Shown here one piece after another: positions 8,307 through 16,828 of a stretch of DNA of 64,000 nucleotides. The DNA comes from Alphaproteobacteria bacterium (GTDB lineage: Bacteria > Pseudomonadota > Alphaproteobacteria > UBA8366 > Aestuariispiraceae), in contig SPJV01000074.1 of the NCBI GenBank assembly GCA_006844765.1, positions 62,001 to 126,000 on the forward strand. Reading direction: 5' to 3'. A program made the position numbers and the translations under genes. Under the pieces are notes generated by a model. The model had not been told where the DNA came from. It saw only the letters and a program-made list of their open reading frames with translations, and searched no databases. Every line of letters starts with the position of its first letter. Position 1 is the stretch's first letter.

Positions 8307-8752
8307 GAGCACGAAGACGGTTTTGAGTCTTCTGCCTCTAGTTCGAAACTCGTTCCACCAGATTTATCTTTTTGTTTTTTAGCGTTTTTTTTTGGCCAAT
8401 ATCGGCCTTCGCGCTTACCATGGCGTTGATAGTGTTCGTATGCACCCAGAAATCCCATCGGGCCGTTTCGTCCGAAAAATCGATCTGCCGCAACATCCGG
8501 CTGGCAATCCCAATATCGTTGTGACTGCAGACGTATCGCAGCCATTTCTTCAGCCGATTTCGCACTGGCCAAAATTTCGTTCGAAAACTTCAAATTATTC
8601 AGAATATTCCGGCTGCCGACCAAGGTTTCCGTCGATATGGCCAAGGTAAAAACAAATAAACACAGAAAAAAGCCCCCCAACACCGCGTAAGATAGGCGCT
8701 TGAACTTGCGATCACCATTTTCAAAACGATTATTGCTTTGAGAATACATCAA
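8303..8752 (-). CDS. Hypothetical single-pass membrane protein
   Basis: 149 residues with one clear membrane segment near residues 22-42 (LSYAVLGGFFLCLFVFTLAI) after a short charged N-terminus, so the bulk is probably periplasmic. YWDCQPDVAADRFFGRNGPMGFLGAYEHYQRHGKREGRYW may be a small domain, and the tail is a Lys/Glu/Ser-rich stretch. I do not recognise a family. An ATG at 8749 is an alternative start. It follows the LtaS-like gene by 12 bp and is the last gene of the long minus-strand run; its 3' end touches the IS3 fragment. Confidence 0.6.
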   Translation of the reverse strand: MMYSQSNNRFENGDRKFKRLSYAVLGGFFLCLFVFTLAISTETLVGSRNILNNLKFSNEILASAKSAEEMAAIRLQSQRYWDCQPDVAADRFFGRNGPMGFLGAYEHYQRHGKREGRYWPKKNAKKQKDKSGGTSFELEAEDSKPSSCS

Positions 8753-8764
8753 GCTACCAATTCC

Positions 8765-10453
8765 CTATTCAACGCGGATCGACAGCCAATCGGATGCCCC
8801 CAGTCCCGATTCCGTCCTAACGCGCAACCTTAAATGTCCATAAGGCTTTAAATATGTATCCCAATAGCTTTGGTCGATCGCACCGAACACATATTTGTTC
8901 CCCTGAACCGCGACCTCCCCCGAAAGAAGGTTGCCATTCGGACCGGCCCGGTATTCGAGGATATAGGTAGCGTTCGCGTCGCCATCCCACTCAAACATTT
9001 GATGTCCCACAATATCCGCATGTTGGAATACGCCGGAATGTGGTGGCCAAACCCATGCAATCCCGTGATCAGCCTGCGAACCGGGCGCTTCCGAATCTGT
9101 TCGTGTGGATGGAAAAACGATGTCCTTCATTACGGCGCGCAGGGTATTCAGCCTGTCAGACCCTATTTCATTTGGAGACACAGTTTCGCGCAGTGTCCCA
9201 TCCGGCCCCAATCGCACGATGTCTCGCACGCCGTCTTCTTCTTGAGAAAGTAGGAAATAGCGGGTTGTCTTGGGGTCCGGCTCAGAAAACCCGGCCGCAG
9301 ACGTAAAGGCCATTGTTCTCCGGCGGTGCACAGACCCCGTCAGCTCCCTGCCTTGTAGCGCGGTTTCCCCGTTTACTGTGGGTTCCCCATCAACATCCGC
9401 CCGATTCTCCACTGGATTCCCTGAAAATGCGGCCAGAGATGCGCCAATGTCGATATGGTCTGTCATGACCTGACTATCCCGCCAGGCCAGCAATGCGCGG
9501 CGTTGCCCCTCATCCGGGGTCCAAATGAACAGCGGTAAATTGAGAATTTCGTCGCGCAACACGGCTTCCTGGGTTGTCGACGCATGTCCTACCCGCCCCT
9601 GTTCAGCCAATTCTTCACCATGATCAGCCGTGATGATCAGCACCGTATTGCGATCCAGCCCCAGGGTAAGGAATTGTCTAAAGAAATCAGCGAACCAATG
9701 GTCGAAATAACGAATTTCACTTTCATAATATGCCCGAACCCAGGGCTGGTCGGACTGCATGAAGCGACCCTTAGAGACAGGGACCGCCGGTAAGAGAGAA
9801 ACGGCTTTTCGCCGCTCAAATTCTGCTGCGTTGGCAGCCGGTGCTATCGACAGGAAAGCGTCGAAACCCGGAGCATCCGGTTTCGGTTTATCCCCATTCG
9901 GCAAGGTCGGCTGATGGGGCAAATGCGTATCAAGGAAGTGATACCAGATCCCCATGGGGTTGGAGGAGCGCCGCATCCGCGCCAGCATACCCTCAAACGT
10001 TTCCCCGACCTCCCGAATCAGCCCGAGATTGGCGTAAGAATCGATCAAGGCGAATGCCTGCACTGAATGCATTGCCCCGTCTCCGTCCCGGCCAAGGTTC
10101 AGAGACACCGGATCCCGCAGTCTTTGATCACGGCTGTGAACCCCTTGATACACAGGGTGCACGCCAGTGAGCAGCGCTATGATATTGGGTACGGTCCAGG
10201 CCGACACGGCCCGGTGATGATCGAAACGAATCCCCCCGTGATGTTCCACAGCATCCAAAAGCGACGGTGTCAGAGAATCGGATATCGCATCGGCCCGAAA
10301 ACTCTCCACGGTCAAAAGCAGGACATTATATTGCTTTTCAACGCCGATCCCATGGGTTCGCGAGACGATATCAGCGATCAGAACAGTGGCCGTTAAAATG
10401 GCCAATGCACTGAAACTAGTGAAAATTAAACGGAAGACTCGCCGCCGCAACAT
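8765..10453 (-). CDS. Membrane-anchored alkaline-phosphatase-superfamily (sulfatase/LtaS-like) protein
   Basis: 562 residues: an N-terminal membrane anchor (~8-30), then a sulfatase-fold domain. LLLTVESFRAD puts a metal ligand at Glu50, SAWTVPN puts Thr87 where the nucleophile belongs, and IITADHGEE gives the Asp277/His278 pair. The usual sulfatase C/S-x-P-x-R is absent, and the Glu-Ser plus Thr pattern is that of LtaS or phosphoethanolamine-transferase relatives. The last ~110 residues form an extra beta-rich, fibronectin-like domain. A phosphoglycerol- or phosphoethanolamine-type transferase or hydrolase acting on an envelope glycan is inferred. It overlaps the VanZ-like gene by 38 nt. Confidence 0.8.
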   Translation of the reverse strand: MLRRRVFRLIFTSFSALAILTATVLIADIVSRTHGIGVEKQYNVLLLTVESFRADAISDSLTPSLLDAVEHHGGIRFDHHRAVSAWTVPNIIALLTGVHPVYQGVHSRDQRLRDPVSLNLGRDGDGAMHSVQAFALIDSYANLGLIREVGETFEGMLARMRRSSNPMGIWYHFLDTHLPHQPTLPNGDKPKPDAPGFDAFLSIAPAANAAEFERRKAVSLLPAVPVSKGRFMQSDQPWVRAYYESEIRYFDHWFADFFRQFLTLGLDRNTVLIITADHGEELAEQGRVGHASTTQEAVLRDEILNLPLFIWTPDEGQRRALLAWRDSQVMTDHIDIGASLAAFSGNPVENRADVDGEPTVNGETALQGRELTGSVHRRRTMAFTSAAGFSEPDPKTTRYFLLSQEEDGVRDIVRLGPDGTLRETVSPNEIGSDRLNTLRAVMKDIVFPSTRTDSEAPGSQADHGIAWVWPPHSGVFQHADIVGHQMFEWDGDANATYILEYRAGPNGNLLSGEVAVQGNKYVFGAIDQSYWDTYLKPYGHLRLRVRTESGLGASDWLSIRVE

Positions 10454-11309
10454 GCGTCAACACTCCAAATCCCATAACAACGATCATGAAAACAGCATTT
10501 AAGACGACAGGTGCCGAATTATGGCCATTGCCCGTGTGTCCCCTTCCCGTACGGTCTTTTCCTGGCCATTCCAACGCACAAACGGCTGACGCTAGGCCGA
10601 TTCCGGCAATCATCGGCGCGAAAATCCAGAGTTCCGGCCTCATATCCACGGATGCGAATCGCCCTAATGCAAAAGCTGCAAACACGCCGCTTGCCAGAGC
10701 CGGTACAAGAACGGTCAGCGAGGGTAAACCAAGCCCCAGCTTTCCATCAGCGGCCGATTCGTCCTGACCGCCCCCAACAGCGCGCCCAGAAAAACCAAGA
10801 ATGACGAAAACACCCGCAAGCCCAGCTGTCCAATCGACAATGATATCCCCGATCCCATAGGTTCGTGACGAGAGATACCCTTGGATGCTTTCATCCAGCA
10901 GCCCTGCATATAGAATCGCAGCACAGCCAAACAGCACTAAGGCCTTCATTTCGAAATATCGAACAAAAACAAAGCCAAATGTCAGACCCAGTACAAAATA
11001 CTGCGGAACATGAATGAACTTCGGAGGATAATTCCAATTTACCGATCCTGCGGAGGCAGCCAGCAGGGTCAAAGCCAGAATCAGTTCGAAAAGCCTCAAT
11101 CGGCCTTGTCTTCGAAACACGCCCAGTATCGCGACCGCCAAAAGGGTAACCACACCTGACGCAATCAATACGCCGAGCATCATGTTTATCCCCGATACGA
11201 AGGAAAACGCGGAAAAGCCCGTTATGGCATAACCCCATGGGAGGCAAATGCACGCGAAGAGCCCGCCGAGCAGCGCCGCCACTTTGGATCGCACCAAAGG
11301 CTCGGTCAT
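10416..11309 (-). CDS. VanZ-like integral membrane protein
   Basis: 297 residues with about seven to eight hydrophobic segments. The core YFVLGLTFGF ... DESIQGYLSSRTYGIGDIIVDWTAG matches the VanZ pattern (D-E-x-x-Q, then R-x-x-x-x-x-D, then D-W/N-x-x-G). VanZ-like proteins are polytopic envelope proteins of mostly unknown biochemical role, common beside polysaccharide genes. It overlaps the lipoprotein gene by 4 nt (ATGA) and the LtaS-like gene by 38 nt, so the three are tightly coupled. Confidence 0.8.
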   Translation of the reverse strand: MTEPLVRSKVAALLGGLFACICLPWGYAITGFSAFSFVSGINMMLGVLIASGVVTLLAVAILGVFRRQGRLRLFELILALTLLAASAGSVNWNYPPKFIHVPQYFVLGLTFGFVFVRYFEMKALVLFGCAAILYAGLLDESIQGYLSSRTYGIGDIIVDWTAGLAGVFVILGFSGRAVGGGQDESAADGKLGLGLPSLTVLVPALASGVFAAFALGRFASVDMRPELWIFAPMIAGIGLASAVCALEWPGKDRTGRGHTGNGHNSAPVVLNAVFMIVVMGFGVLTHVAAASLPFNFH

Positions 11310-12631
11310 TCATTTCTCTCCAAACGATAGACTCGAATCGCCATGGCATCGAAGGTCTCGACCCAATTCGCCGCCGGGCCGGCAGAACCGTGTTGCTCCG
11401 ATCCGTCAAAGGGCCATAAAGGGATTCGTTCTGCGCCCACACAGTCCTTCAAGCGGCAAGAAAACTCAACGTCTACCGGATGGGCTGCCAGATTCACGGC
11501 GAACAGCACGAGGCCGCCTTCCACCTGCTTTACCAAGACCCGAACCGGCGCGCTATAGGACCCAAAATATCCTACGGCATCCGCATTAACGCCAGTTTCC
11601 AAAGTTGGCCTGGAAAAAACATCCCCCAACGCCGTTAGGAACCGGTTAAAGGCTGCGACCTCCTGCCAAAGCAGTCGGGCTTTCCCACGCAATGCGTCAT
11701 CTGCAGTAACCGGCGATTTACCATCATTATTATAATCCGCAATGTCAGCATCATCCGCATAGTCATCCTGTGGATCTGGGGAAATACCGACAACTCCGTC
11801 ATCACGGGTCACAAAGCTGTCCAACGCAAAGGTAATTAATCCGGTCGAACCATGCACCAAAGCCGCCATCGCCATCGCGCGATATTCGACGGCGCTTGGC
11901 ATTTTCCATCCGCGTTCCGGCGCTTCAAATGCTTGAAGCGTAAACCACACCGGCATCCGCGGCGGCGCTATTTGTCTGGAGAGCCAGACCGATCGTGCAA
12001 CATAAGAGGCTGGTGTTTTCCCATTGCCCTTCAAGCTGTCATGAACGGCATAATAATTATGGGCAGAGATATCCCCCAATGCAGCCCAGGTTTTCCACCC
12101 TTCCAACACTCTTGATACAGGCGGGCCATCGAGCAGGAAGACCGGTTTGTTAGGGTCCAATGCCTGGATTTCTGAGCGACGGGCCAGAAAGGAGTCTTGT
12201 AGTTCCGCTATCCCCTTCGTTGAAGGCAAAAACGACGGTTCCTCATCCAGATACCAAGCCAATATGGTTGGGTCCCCGGCATGGGCCGTCACATCCGGAT
12301 TGCTCGGCCAATGCGGAACCAATTGAAGGTTTAGCGATTTGGCCCGGTCCAAAACCTGATCCAGCGACTGGCCTTCCCAAAAATGAACAGCGTTAAAACC
12401 GCCCTCCACCGCGGTGCTCAGATCATATGCGCGCCCGTGATGGGAACCGTTTAGAGCATGGTAAAGGACCAAGGGCAGCTGCCCATCATCCGTCAAAGAC
12501 GATTGTTCCGTAGACGGTTGGGACCCTTGTTGTGCCGGAAGGCGGTTAAAATCACCGCCACTGCTGCATCCTTGAAGCATCGCCAAAAGAGCGATTCCAA
12601 CGAAAAGCTGCCATGCAAGGAGTCGATCCAT
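11306..12631 (-). CDS. Lipoprotein with glycoside-hydrolase-like TIM-barrel domain
   Basis: A 441-residue protein with a lipoprotein signal peptide: hydrophobic residues 5-19 and lipobox M-L-Q-G-C with the lipidated Cys22. From ~50 to ~340 the pattern looks like a (beta/alpha)8 barrel: FNAVHFW, LQLVPHW, ILAWYLDEEPS with acidic residues 129-131, DISAHNYY, MPVWFTLQAFE and STGLITFALDS. The C-terminal ~80 residues are a beta-sandwich (VLFAVNLA), usual after a GH barrel. Glu130/131 and a later Glu (AFEAPE) are catalytic candidates by position only. Probably an envelope-anchored glycan hydrolase or binding protein; no family number can be given. Confidence 0.7.
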   Translation of the reverse strand: MDRLLAWQLFVGIALLAMLQGCSSGGDFNRLPAQQGSQPSTEQSSLTDDGQLPLVLYHALNGSHHGRAYDLSTAVEGGFNAVHFWEGQSLDQVLDRAKSLNLQLVPHWPSNPDVTAHAGDPTILAWYLDEEPSFLPSTKGIAELQDSFLARRSEIQALDPNKPVFLLDGPPVSRVLEGWKTWAALGDISAHNYYAVHDSLKGNGKTPASYVARSVWLSRQIAPPRMPVWFTLQAFEAPERGWKMPSAVEYRAMAMAALVHGSTGLITFALDSFVTRDDGVVGISPDPQDDYADDADIADYNNDGKSPVTADDALRGKARLLWQEVAAFNRFLTALGDVFSRPTLETGVNADAVGYFGSYSAPVRVLVKQVEGGLVLFAVNLAAHPVDVEFSCRLKDCVGAERIPLWPFDGSEQHGSAGPAANWVETFDAMAIRVYRLERNE

Positions 12632-12705
12632 CCCAAATTTTGTCCTTCAAGACCGTCATGCAATCAAGTGACCCTAATTGTCGGCCCTTCTGAGCCCGAA
12701 TCGAC

Positions 12706-12741
12706 CCTGGCCGAGCTATCCTGGCCGACCTACCTTGGCCA
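12706..12741. repeat. Short tandem repeat, period 14, in intergenic gap
   Basis: CCTGGCCGAGCTAT is followed by CCTGGCCGACCTAC and then a partial CCTTGGCCA. It lies in the 145 bp gap upstream (minus sense) of the lipoprotein gene and could be a slippage product or protein-binding repeat. Confidence 0.5.
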
Positions 12742-12776
12742 TTCCTTTTGGGAATTATAACCCAAACGGATCGATT

Positions 12777-13658
12777 CTAAGCCGATGTTCGAAGGTAGTG
12801 ATTGACCGCATCCAGGGAGCTAGGCCTTTCAAACCCAATATCCGATTCGAGGCGTCCACATGACATTGTCGCATAGTCTGGCAACCACCGGGTCTCTTCC
12901 GGCAGGACATCGGACGCTTTTGTCGGCACCAATATTTCCGGATCAATGCCATCAAACGCGGCAATATTCCGTGCCATCTCCAAATAGCTGATCTGATCCG
13001 CAGCACTCGCCTGGTAAACACCTGATGCCGCTGGTGTTGCAATCAGCCGCACGCAAATATCGATCAAGGTTTCCAACCAAATTGGCGCAACAACCATATC
13101 CGAAAATGGCGTCACGGCCTGTGCGCTCAGCATCGCGCAACGCCATTGTTCAAACAGTGAAAATTGCGGAATGACGACTTTTGCGGGCCGCAACAAAACC
13201 GGGTCAATACCGGCGTCTAACAAGCCAAGCTCCGCATCCCGTTTCTGGCGGCCATACAGGGTATTGGGTTCCGGCACATCCGTTTCGGCAGGATCTTCGT
13301 GGCTTCCGTCATGAACAGCGATACTGGAAAAGAAGAAGACACGCCCGCCCTTCGATGCCTGGGTTTTCCCGATTTCCACCGGCGCGACGTGGTTGATCTG
13401 TCCTGACCGGTCCGGGTCTCGAAGACATTCGCTGAATCGGGTTTCCGACGCGACGATAAATGTCCAATCCGCATTGGGCAGAGACTCTAACCCATCAAGG
13501 GTCAGAAAATCAAGAGGGTGAACCTTGGGGTCAGCGGCGCTATTTTGTGAACGGCGCGATGTCCGAACAACCTCATACCCTGCCGTGGTGAGAGCCGTAG
13601 CCAATGCAACGCCTATCGGCGAGTCCCCCCCGGCAACGACAGCGCGTCTGATTCCCAT
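12777..13658 (-). CDS. RmlD-like NAD(P)-dependent sugar reductase/epimerase (SDR)
   Basis: 293 residues. The N-terminal VVAGGDSPIGVALA is a Rossmann loop (GxxxxIG), FFFSSIAVHDG is the catalytic Ser strand and NTLYGRQKRDAE contains the Tyr/Lys pair. The C-terminal half (GVYQASAADQISYLEMAR ... LPEETRWLPDYATM) resembles dTDP-4-dehydrorhamnose-reductase-type sugar-nucleotide-binding proteins. A 4-ketoreductase role on the NDP-sugar of this cluster is likely. It lies 12 bp after the E1 beta gene and completes the sugar-modifying enzymes before the envelope genes. Confidence 0.8.
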   Translation of the reverse strand: MGIRRAVVAGGDSPIGVALATALTTAGYEVVRTSRRSQNSAADPKVHPLDFLTLDGLESLPNADWTFIVASETRFSECLRDPDRSGQINHVAPVEIGKTQASKGGRVFFFSSIAVHDGSHEDPAETDVPEPNTLYGRQKRDAELGLLDAGIDPVLLRPAKVVIPQFSLFEQWRCAMLSAQAVTPFSDMVVAPIWLETLIDICVRLIATPAASGVYQASAADQISYLEMARNIAAFDGIDPEILVPTKASDVLPEETRWLPDYATMSCGRLESDIGFERPSSLDAVNHYLRTSA

Positions 13659-13670
13659 CGAGGCGTCCGA

Positions 13671-14732
13671 TCAATAAGGGCCGGTATAGGTCGGATCCGG
13701 TACATCATGCCAAGGCGTCACCATCGGTGTATCCTCCAAACGATCAACATCGCCGCCGAGCATCCGTGCGGCCTCTCGTGCGATATCGATTGCACGCGGA
13801 TAGAACTTATCCGCAAGCGAGGGTGAGGTTGGCGTTGGTGTCCAAGGAAGGCCGATTCGAGCAGGCGCCTTTTTGAGCGAGTCAAAAGCGTATTCAACGG
13901 CAATCGCACTCGCCTCTGCGGCCGCACCAAAGGTTGAATTCGCGGTATCCGCCACGACAAAATGCCCCGTTTTCTTAACCGACCGGGCGATTCCCGGCCC
14001 GTCTATTGGGGTCAGAGAGCGTAAATCCAGAACTTCCGCGTCAATGCCTATCGTTTCCAACATTTCGGCTGCGCGCAGGCATTCCAACGTCATATAGGAA
14101 AGACCGGCCAGCGTGACGTCCTTGCCTTCTCGCATCACACGGCTACCTTCCAGCGATTCCGAATAATGCTCTTCCGGTACATGCCCCTTGATGCCATAGA
14201 GCCAGCGATGTTCGACGACAACAACCGGTGCATCGTCTTCAATCGCGGCAATCAGCATCCCCTTTGCATCCCGCGGGGTCGACGGCATTACAACCTTCAG
14301 CCCCGGAATATGGGCGAACCAGGCCTGTAGGGATTGCGAATGTTGCGGGCCTTGGCCCCAACCCCGCCCGATGATCATGCGGAATGCCATGGGGGCCGTC
14401 ATTTTGCCACCATACATATAGTGCCATTTCGCCGCCTGGTTGACGATTGTTTCCATCGACAAGACAGCAAAATCAACACGCATATGAACCATAACAGGGC
14501 GCATACCATTGATGGCCGTCCCCAGTGCAACGCCGGTCATACCGCCTTCTGAAGACGGCATATCGCGCACGCGTTCATCACCGAACTCGTCCACAAGCCC
14601 CTTCGTCGTCCCGAAAATACCTGTCGGTCCCGGAACGCCAAGCCCCATCAAATAGACACTCGGGTCTTCACGCAGACAGGATGCCTGCGCCTCACGAAGG
14701 GCTTCCATGAATGTAATTATTCGATCACTCAT
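13671..14732 (-). CDS. Thiamine-diphosphate-dependent dehydrogenase E1 component, beta subunit-like
   Basis: 353 residues with the 2-oxoacid dehydrogenase E1 beta layout: N-terminal Pyr-binding half with MPSSEGGMTGVALGTAINGMRP (catalytic Glu in the SEGG segment), GRGWGQGPQHSQ, a central LKVVMPSTPRDAKGML, and the C-terminal transketolase domain (VTLAGLSYMTLECLRAAE, LDLRSLTPID). It overlaps the alpha subunit by 4 nt (ATGA), so the two form one heterotetrameric enzyme. No E2 or E3 gene is near. In a sugar-nucleotide operon such a pair could transfer an acyl carbanion to a keto-sugar, as proposed for the AviB1/AviB2 pair of avilamycin biosynthesis, rather than feed lipoyl-E2; that is inference. 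Confidence 0.88.
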   Translation of the reverse strand: MSDRIITFMEALREAQASCLREDPSVYLMGLGVPGPTGIFGTTKGLVDEFGDERVRDMPSSEGGMTGVALGTAINGMRPVMVHMRVDFAVLSMETIVNQAAKWHYMYGGKMTAPMAFRMIIGRGWGQGPQHSQSLQAWFAHIPGLKVVMPSTPRDAKGMLIAAIEDDAPVVVVEHRWLYGIKGHVPEEHYSESLEGSRVMREGKDVTLAGLSYMTLECLRAAEMLETIGIDAEVLDLRSLTPIDGPGIARSVKKTGHFVVADTANSTFGAAAEASAIAVEYAFDSLKKAPARIGLPWTPTPTSPSLADKFYPRAIDIAREAARMLGGDVDRLEDTPMVTPWHDVPDPTYTGPY

Positions 14733-15754
14733 TTCGCGGCCCCCTTTGCTGCGGGGTAAACGAAATCAAACAATTGATCCGTCGGTGGGAAAGGACTGTT
14801 CTTTGCGAAATCAAAGGCTTGTGAGACTTCATCAGCGATCTCTGTCCGATAGGTTGTAAGAGCCTCATCACTCAGCACGCCCTCGGCCCGCAAACATTCT
14901 TCGTAAACCGCGACGGGATCCTTTTCGACCCACGCATCGAACTCTTCCTGGCTGCGATAATTCAGGTTCAAATCCTCGTTCGGCCCACAGTGCTCTTTCC
15001 AGCGATAGGTCATAAACTCTAGAATTTGCGGTCCACCCCCGGCCCGTATTTCGGCAATCGCCTTCCCGGCCATTTCCCAAACCGTGTCGATATTGTTGCC
15101 GTCACCGATTGAACCAGCGACCCCATGCGCCGCGCCGACATCACAGACCCGGCGCCCTTCCGGTTGCCGAATATCCATCTTTGAATGGACCGAATACAAG
15201 TTATTCTCACACACGAAGAGGACCGGTAATTTAAACACACCGGCGAAATTCATCGCTTCGTGAAAAGCCCCTTCTTCGGTCGCGCCATCGCCGAAATAAA
15301 TAACAACGATCTTGTCTTCACCGCGTTGCTTGGCCGCCCAGGCGTATCCGACACCAACCGAAATCGTGCTGGCAAGGATTGGGGCGGACCCCATGAACCC
15401 AGCATCCAAATCAATAAGATGCTGGCTTCCCCCCTTACCGCGCGCACAGCCGGTTTCCCGACCGTAGATTTCGGCAATCATTTCCTTCAGGTCCGCATTC
15501 TTCGCAAGGTAGTGCCCGTGACTGCGATGCGCTGAAAACACCGCATCGTCACGTTTCAAATGCGCTGACACACCGGTCGGTGCCCCTTCCTGCCCAATAC
15601 AAATATGGGTTGGACACCGCATTTCCTGTTCGCTGTAACGATCAACGATTTCCTGCTCAACCATCCGGATACGCAAGGCGCACCGGTACATTGAAAGCCG
15701 GGTATCGTTGTCTGCTATTGCAGCCACGTTCGAATTAGACACACCGTTGCTCAT
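14729..15754 (-). CDS. Thiamine-diphosphate-dependent dehydrogenase E1 component, alpha subunit-like
   Basis: 341 residues. The thiamine-diphosphate motif is complete: GDG at 155-157 and NN at 184-185 (GDG-x26-N), with GDGATEEGAFHEAMNFA and VLFVCENNLYSVH. GQEGAPTGVS and SAHRSHGHYLA are the usual E1 alpha active-site loops. It matches the length of acetoin/pyruvate E1 alpha subunits. The MGSAPILAST segment near 121-130 corresponds to the phosphorylation-loop region of E1 alpha. It heads the E1 pair and follows an SDR by 25 bp. Its partners are sugar enzymes, so an acetyl or longer acyl transfer to a nucleotide sugar is the favoured idea. Confidence 0.9.
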   Translation of the reverse strand: MSNGVSNSNVAAIADNDTRLSMYRCALRIRMVEQEIVDRYSEQEMRCPTHICIGQEGAPTGVSAHLKRDDAVFSAHRSHGHYLAKNADLKEMIAEIYGRETGCARGKGGSQHLIDLDAGFMGSAPILASTISVGVGYAWAAKQRGEDKIVVIYFGDGATEEGAFHEAMNFAGVFKLPVLFVCENNLYSVHSKMDIRQPEGRRVCDVGAAHGVAGSIGDGNNIDTVWEMAGKAIAEIRAGGGPQILEFMTYRWKEHCGPNEDLNLNYRSQEEFDAWVEKDPVAVYEECLRAEGVLSDEALTTYRTEIADEVSQAFDFAKNSPFPPTDQLFDFVYPAAKGAAK

Positions 15755-15779
15755 TTACGTCCCCAAAAGTGGTGGGCAA

Positions 15780-16769
15780 TTAGCCGCGCATTTCAAAATC
15801 AGTCGGCCAGTCTTTCAACTGATCGAAATATTTCCGGCCCCAATCGACCATCTCAGACAAGCCTTGTTCCCAAGACGTCTGCGGTTCCCAACCAACGTCG
15901 TTCTTGATCGCAGAACTGTCGAGCCAATAACGACCGTCTTGTCCCAAACGGTCCGCTGTCACCTCACAAAGTTCTTCAAAGGGAAGTCCAAGGGCATCAG
16001 CGGTCAATTCAACAACAGTACGGATGGCTGTAGGTTCAGCGGGACCGGCATTATAGACCGTGCCCAGCGGTGCCTTTTCCGCAACCAATTGGATGGCCTG
16101 ACCAAGGTCACGGCTGTGGATATAGGATTTCTCTGCGCGACCACCGCCGTGCAATGGCAATTTCTCGCCCTTCAACCCCAGAATAACGGTCTTTGGAATC
16201 ACCCGGTGCAAAAGCTGGCCGGGACCATAGGCATTTGACGGGCGGATGATGTTCATCGGGAATTGCAGGAACTTATGGGCCGACATCAAATACATGTCGA
16301 ATGCGACCTTAGATGCCGCATAAGGGCTGCTTGGCTGAATCGGGTCCGTTTCCTTGGCCGCATGGGCAACAGAACCGTACATTTCTGAGGTACCGATCTG
16401 AATGAAACGCTCAACATAGTCGCGTTCCATGAGCTTCTCACAGAACTTCGTCAATGCCATCGAGTTGGTTTCAAAATAGCGCCAGCTGTGTTTCCAACTT
16501 GCAGCACCTTCACCTTGGGCGGCGAAGTTCACGATGACATCGGGCTTTTCTTTATCCAAGATTTCGAACAGCAAATCCATTTCATAGGTCAAATGGCGTG
16601 CATAATAGTGGTACCGGTCCCGCGATTCGATGTTCAGCGAAAAAGGTTCCGGGCGCAGCAGATTGCGACCAACACCGATCACCTCAGCATCTGAGTTATC
16701 CAACAGCCAAAGACTGGCGTTGATACCGAAGGAACCGCCTCCTCCCAGGACCGCATATTTCTTTACCAT
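15780..16769 (-). CDS. NAD-dependent epimerase/dehydratase (extended SDR)
   Basis: 329 residues. The Rossmann loop reads LGGGGSFGINASLW, a variant of GxxGxxG; IGTSEMYG is the catalytic Thr/Ser-Glu-x-Tyr strand typical of 4,6-dehydratases, and YAASKVAF holds the Tyr/Lys pair. RPSNAYGPGQLLHRVIPK and GRAEKSYIHSRD are substrate/nucleotide contacts, and DRLGQDGRYWLDSSAIK matches the RmlB/Gmd C-terminal block. The TSE triad suggests a 4,6-dehydratase-like reaction or a related 4-epimerase. It lies 59 bp downstream of the methyltransferase gene in the long minus-strand run. Confidence 0.85.
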   Translation of the reverse strand: MVKKYAVLGGGGSFGINASLWLLDNSDAEVIGVGRNLLRPEPFSLNIESRDRYHYYARHLTYEMDLLFEILDKEKPDVIVNFAAQGEGAASWKHSWRYFETNSMALTKFCEKLMERDYVERFIQIGTSEMYGSVAHAAKETDPIQPSSPYAASKVAFDMYLMSAHKFLQFPMNIIRPSNAYGPGQLLHRVIPKTVILGLKGEKLPLHGGGRAEKSYIHSRDLGQAIQLVAEKAPLGTVYNAGPAEPTAIRTVVELTADALGLPFEELCEVTADRLGQDGRYWLDSSAIKNDVGWEPQTSWEQGLSEMVDWGRKYFDQLKDWPTDFEMRG

Positions 16770-16828
16770 CTATCGTCTCCCTTGCGTGTCGCAATGCGCC
16801 AGCGGCGCCTCTAAAAAGTTGGAAATTC

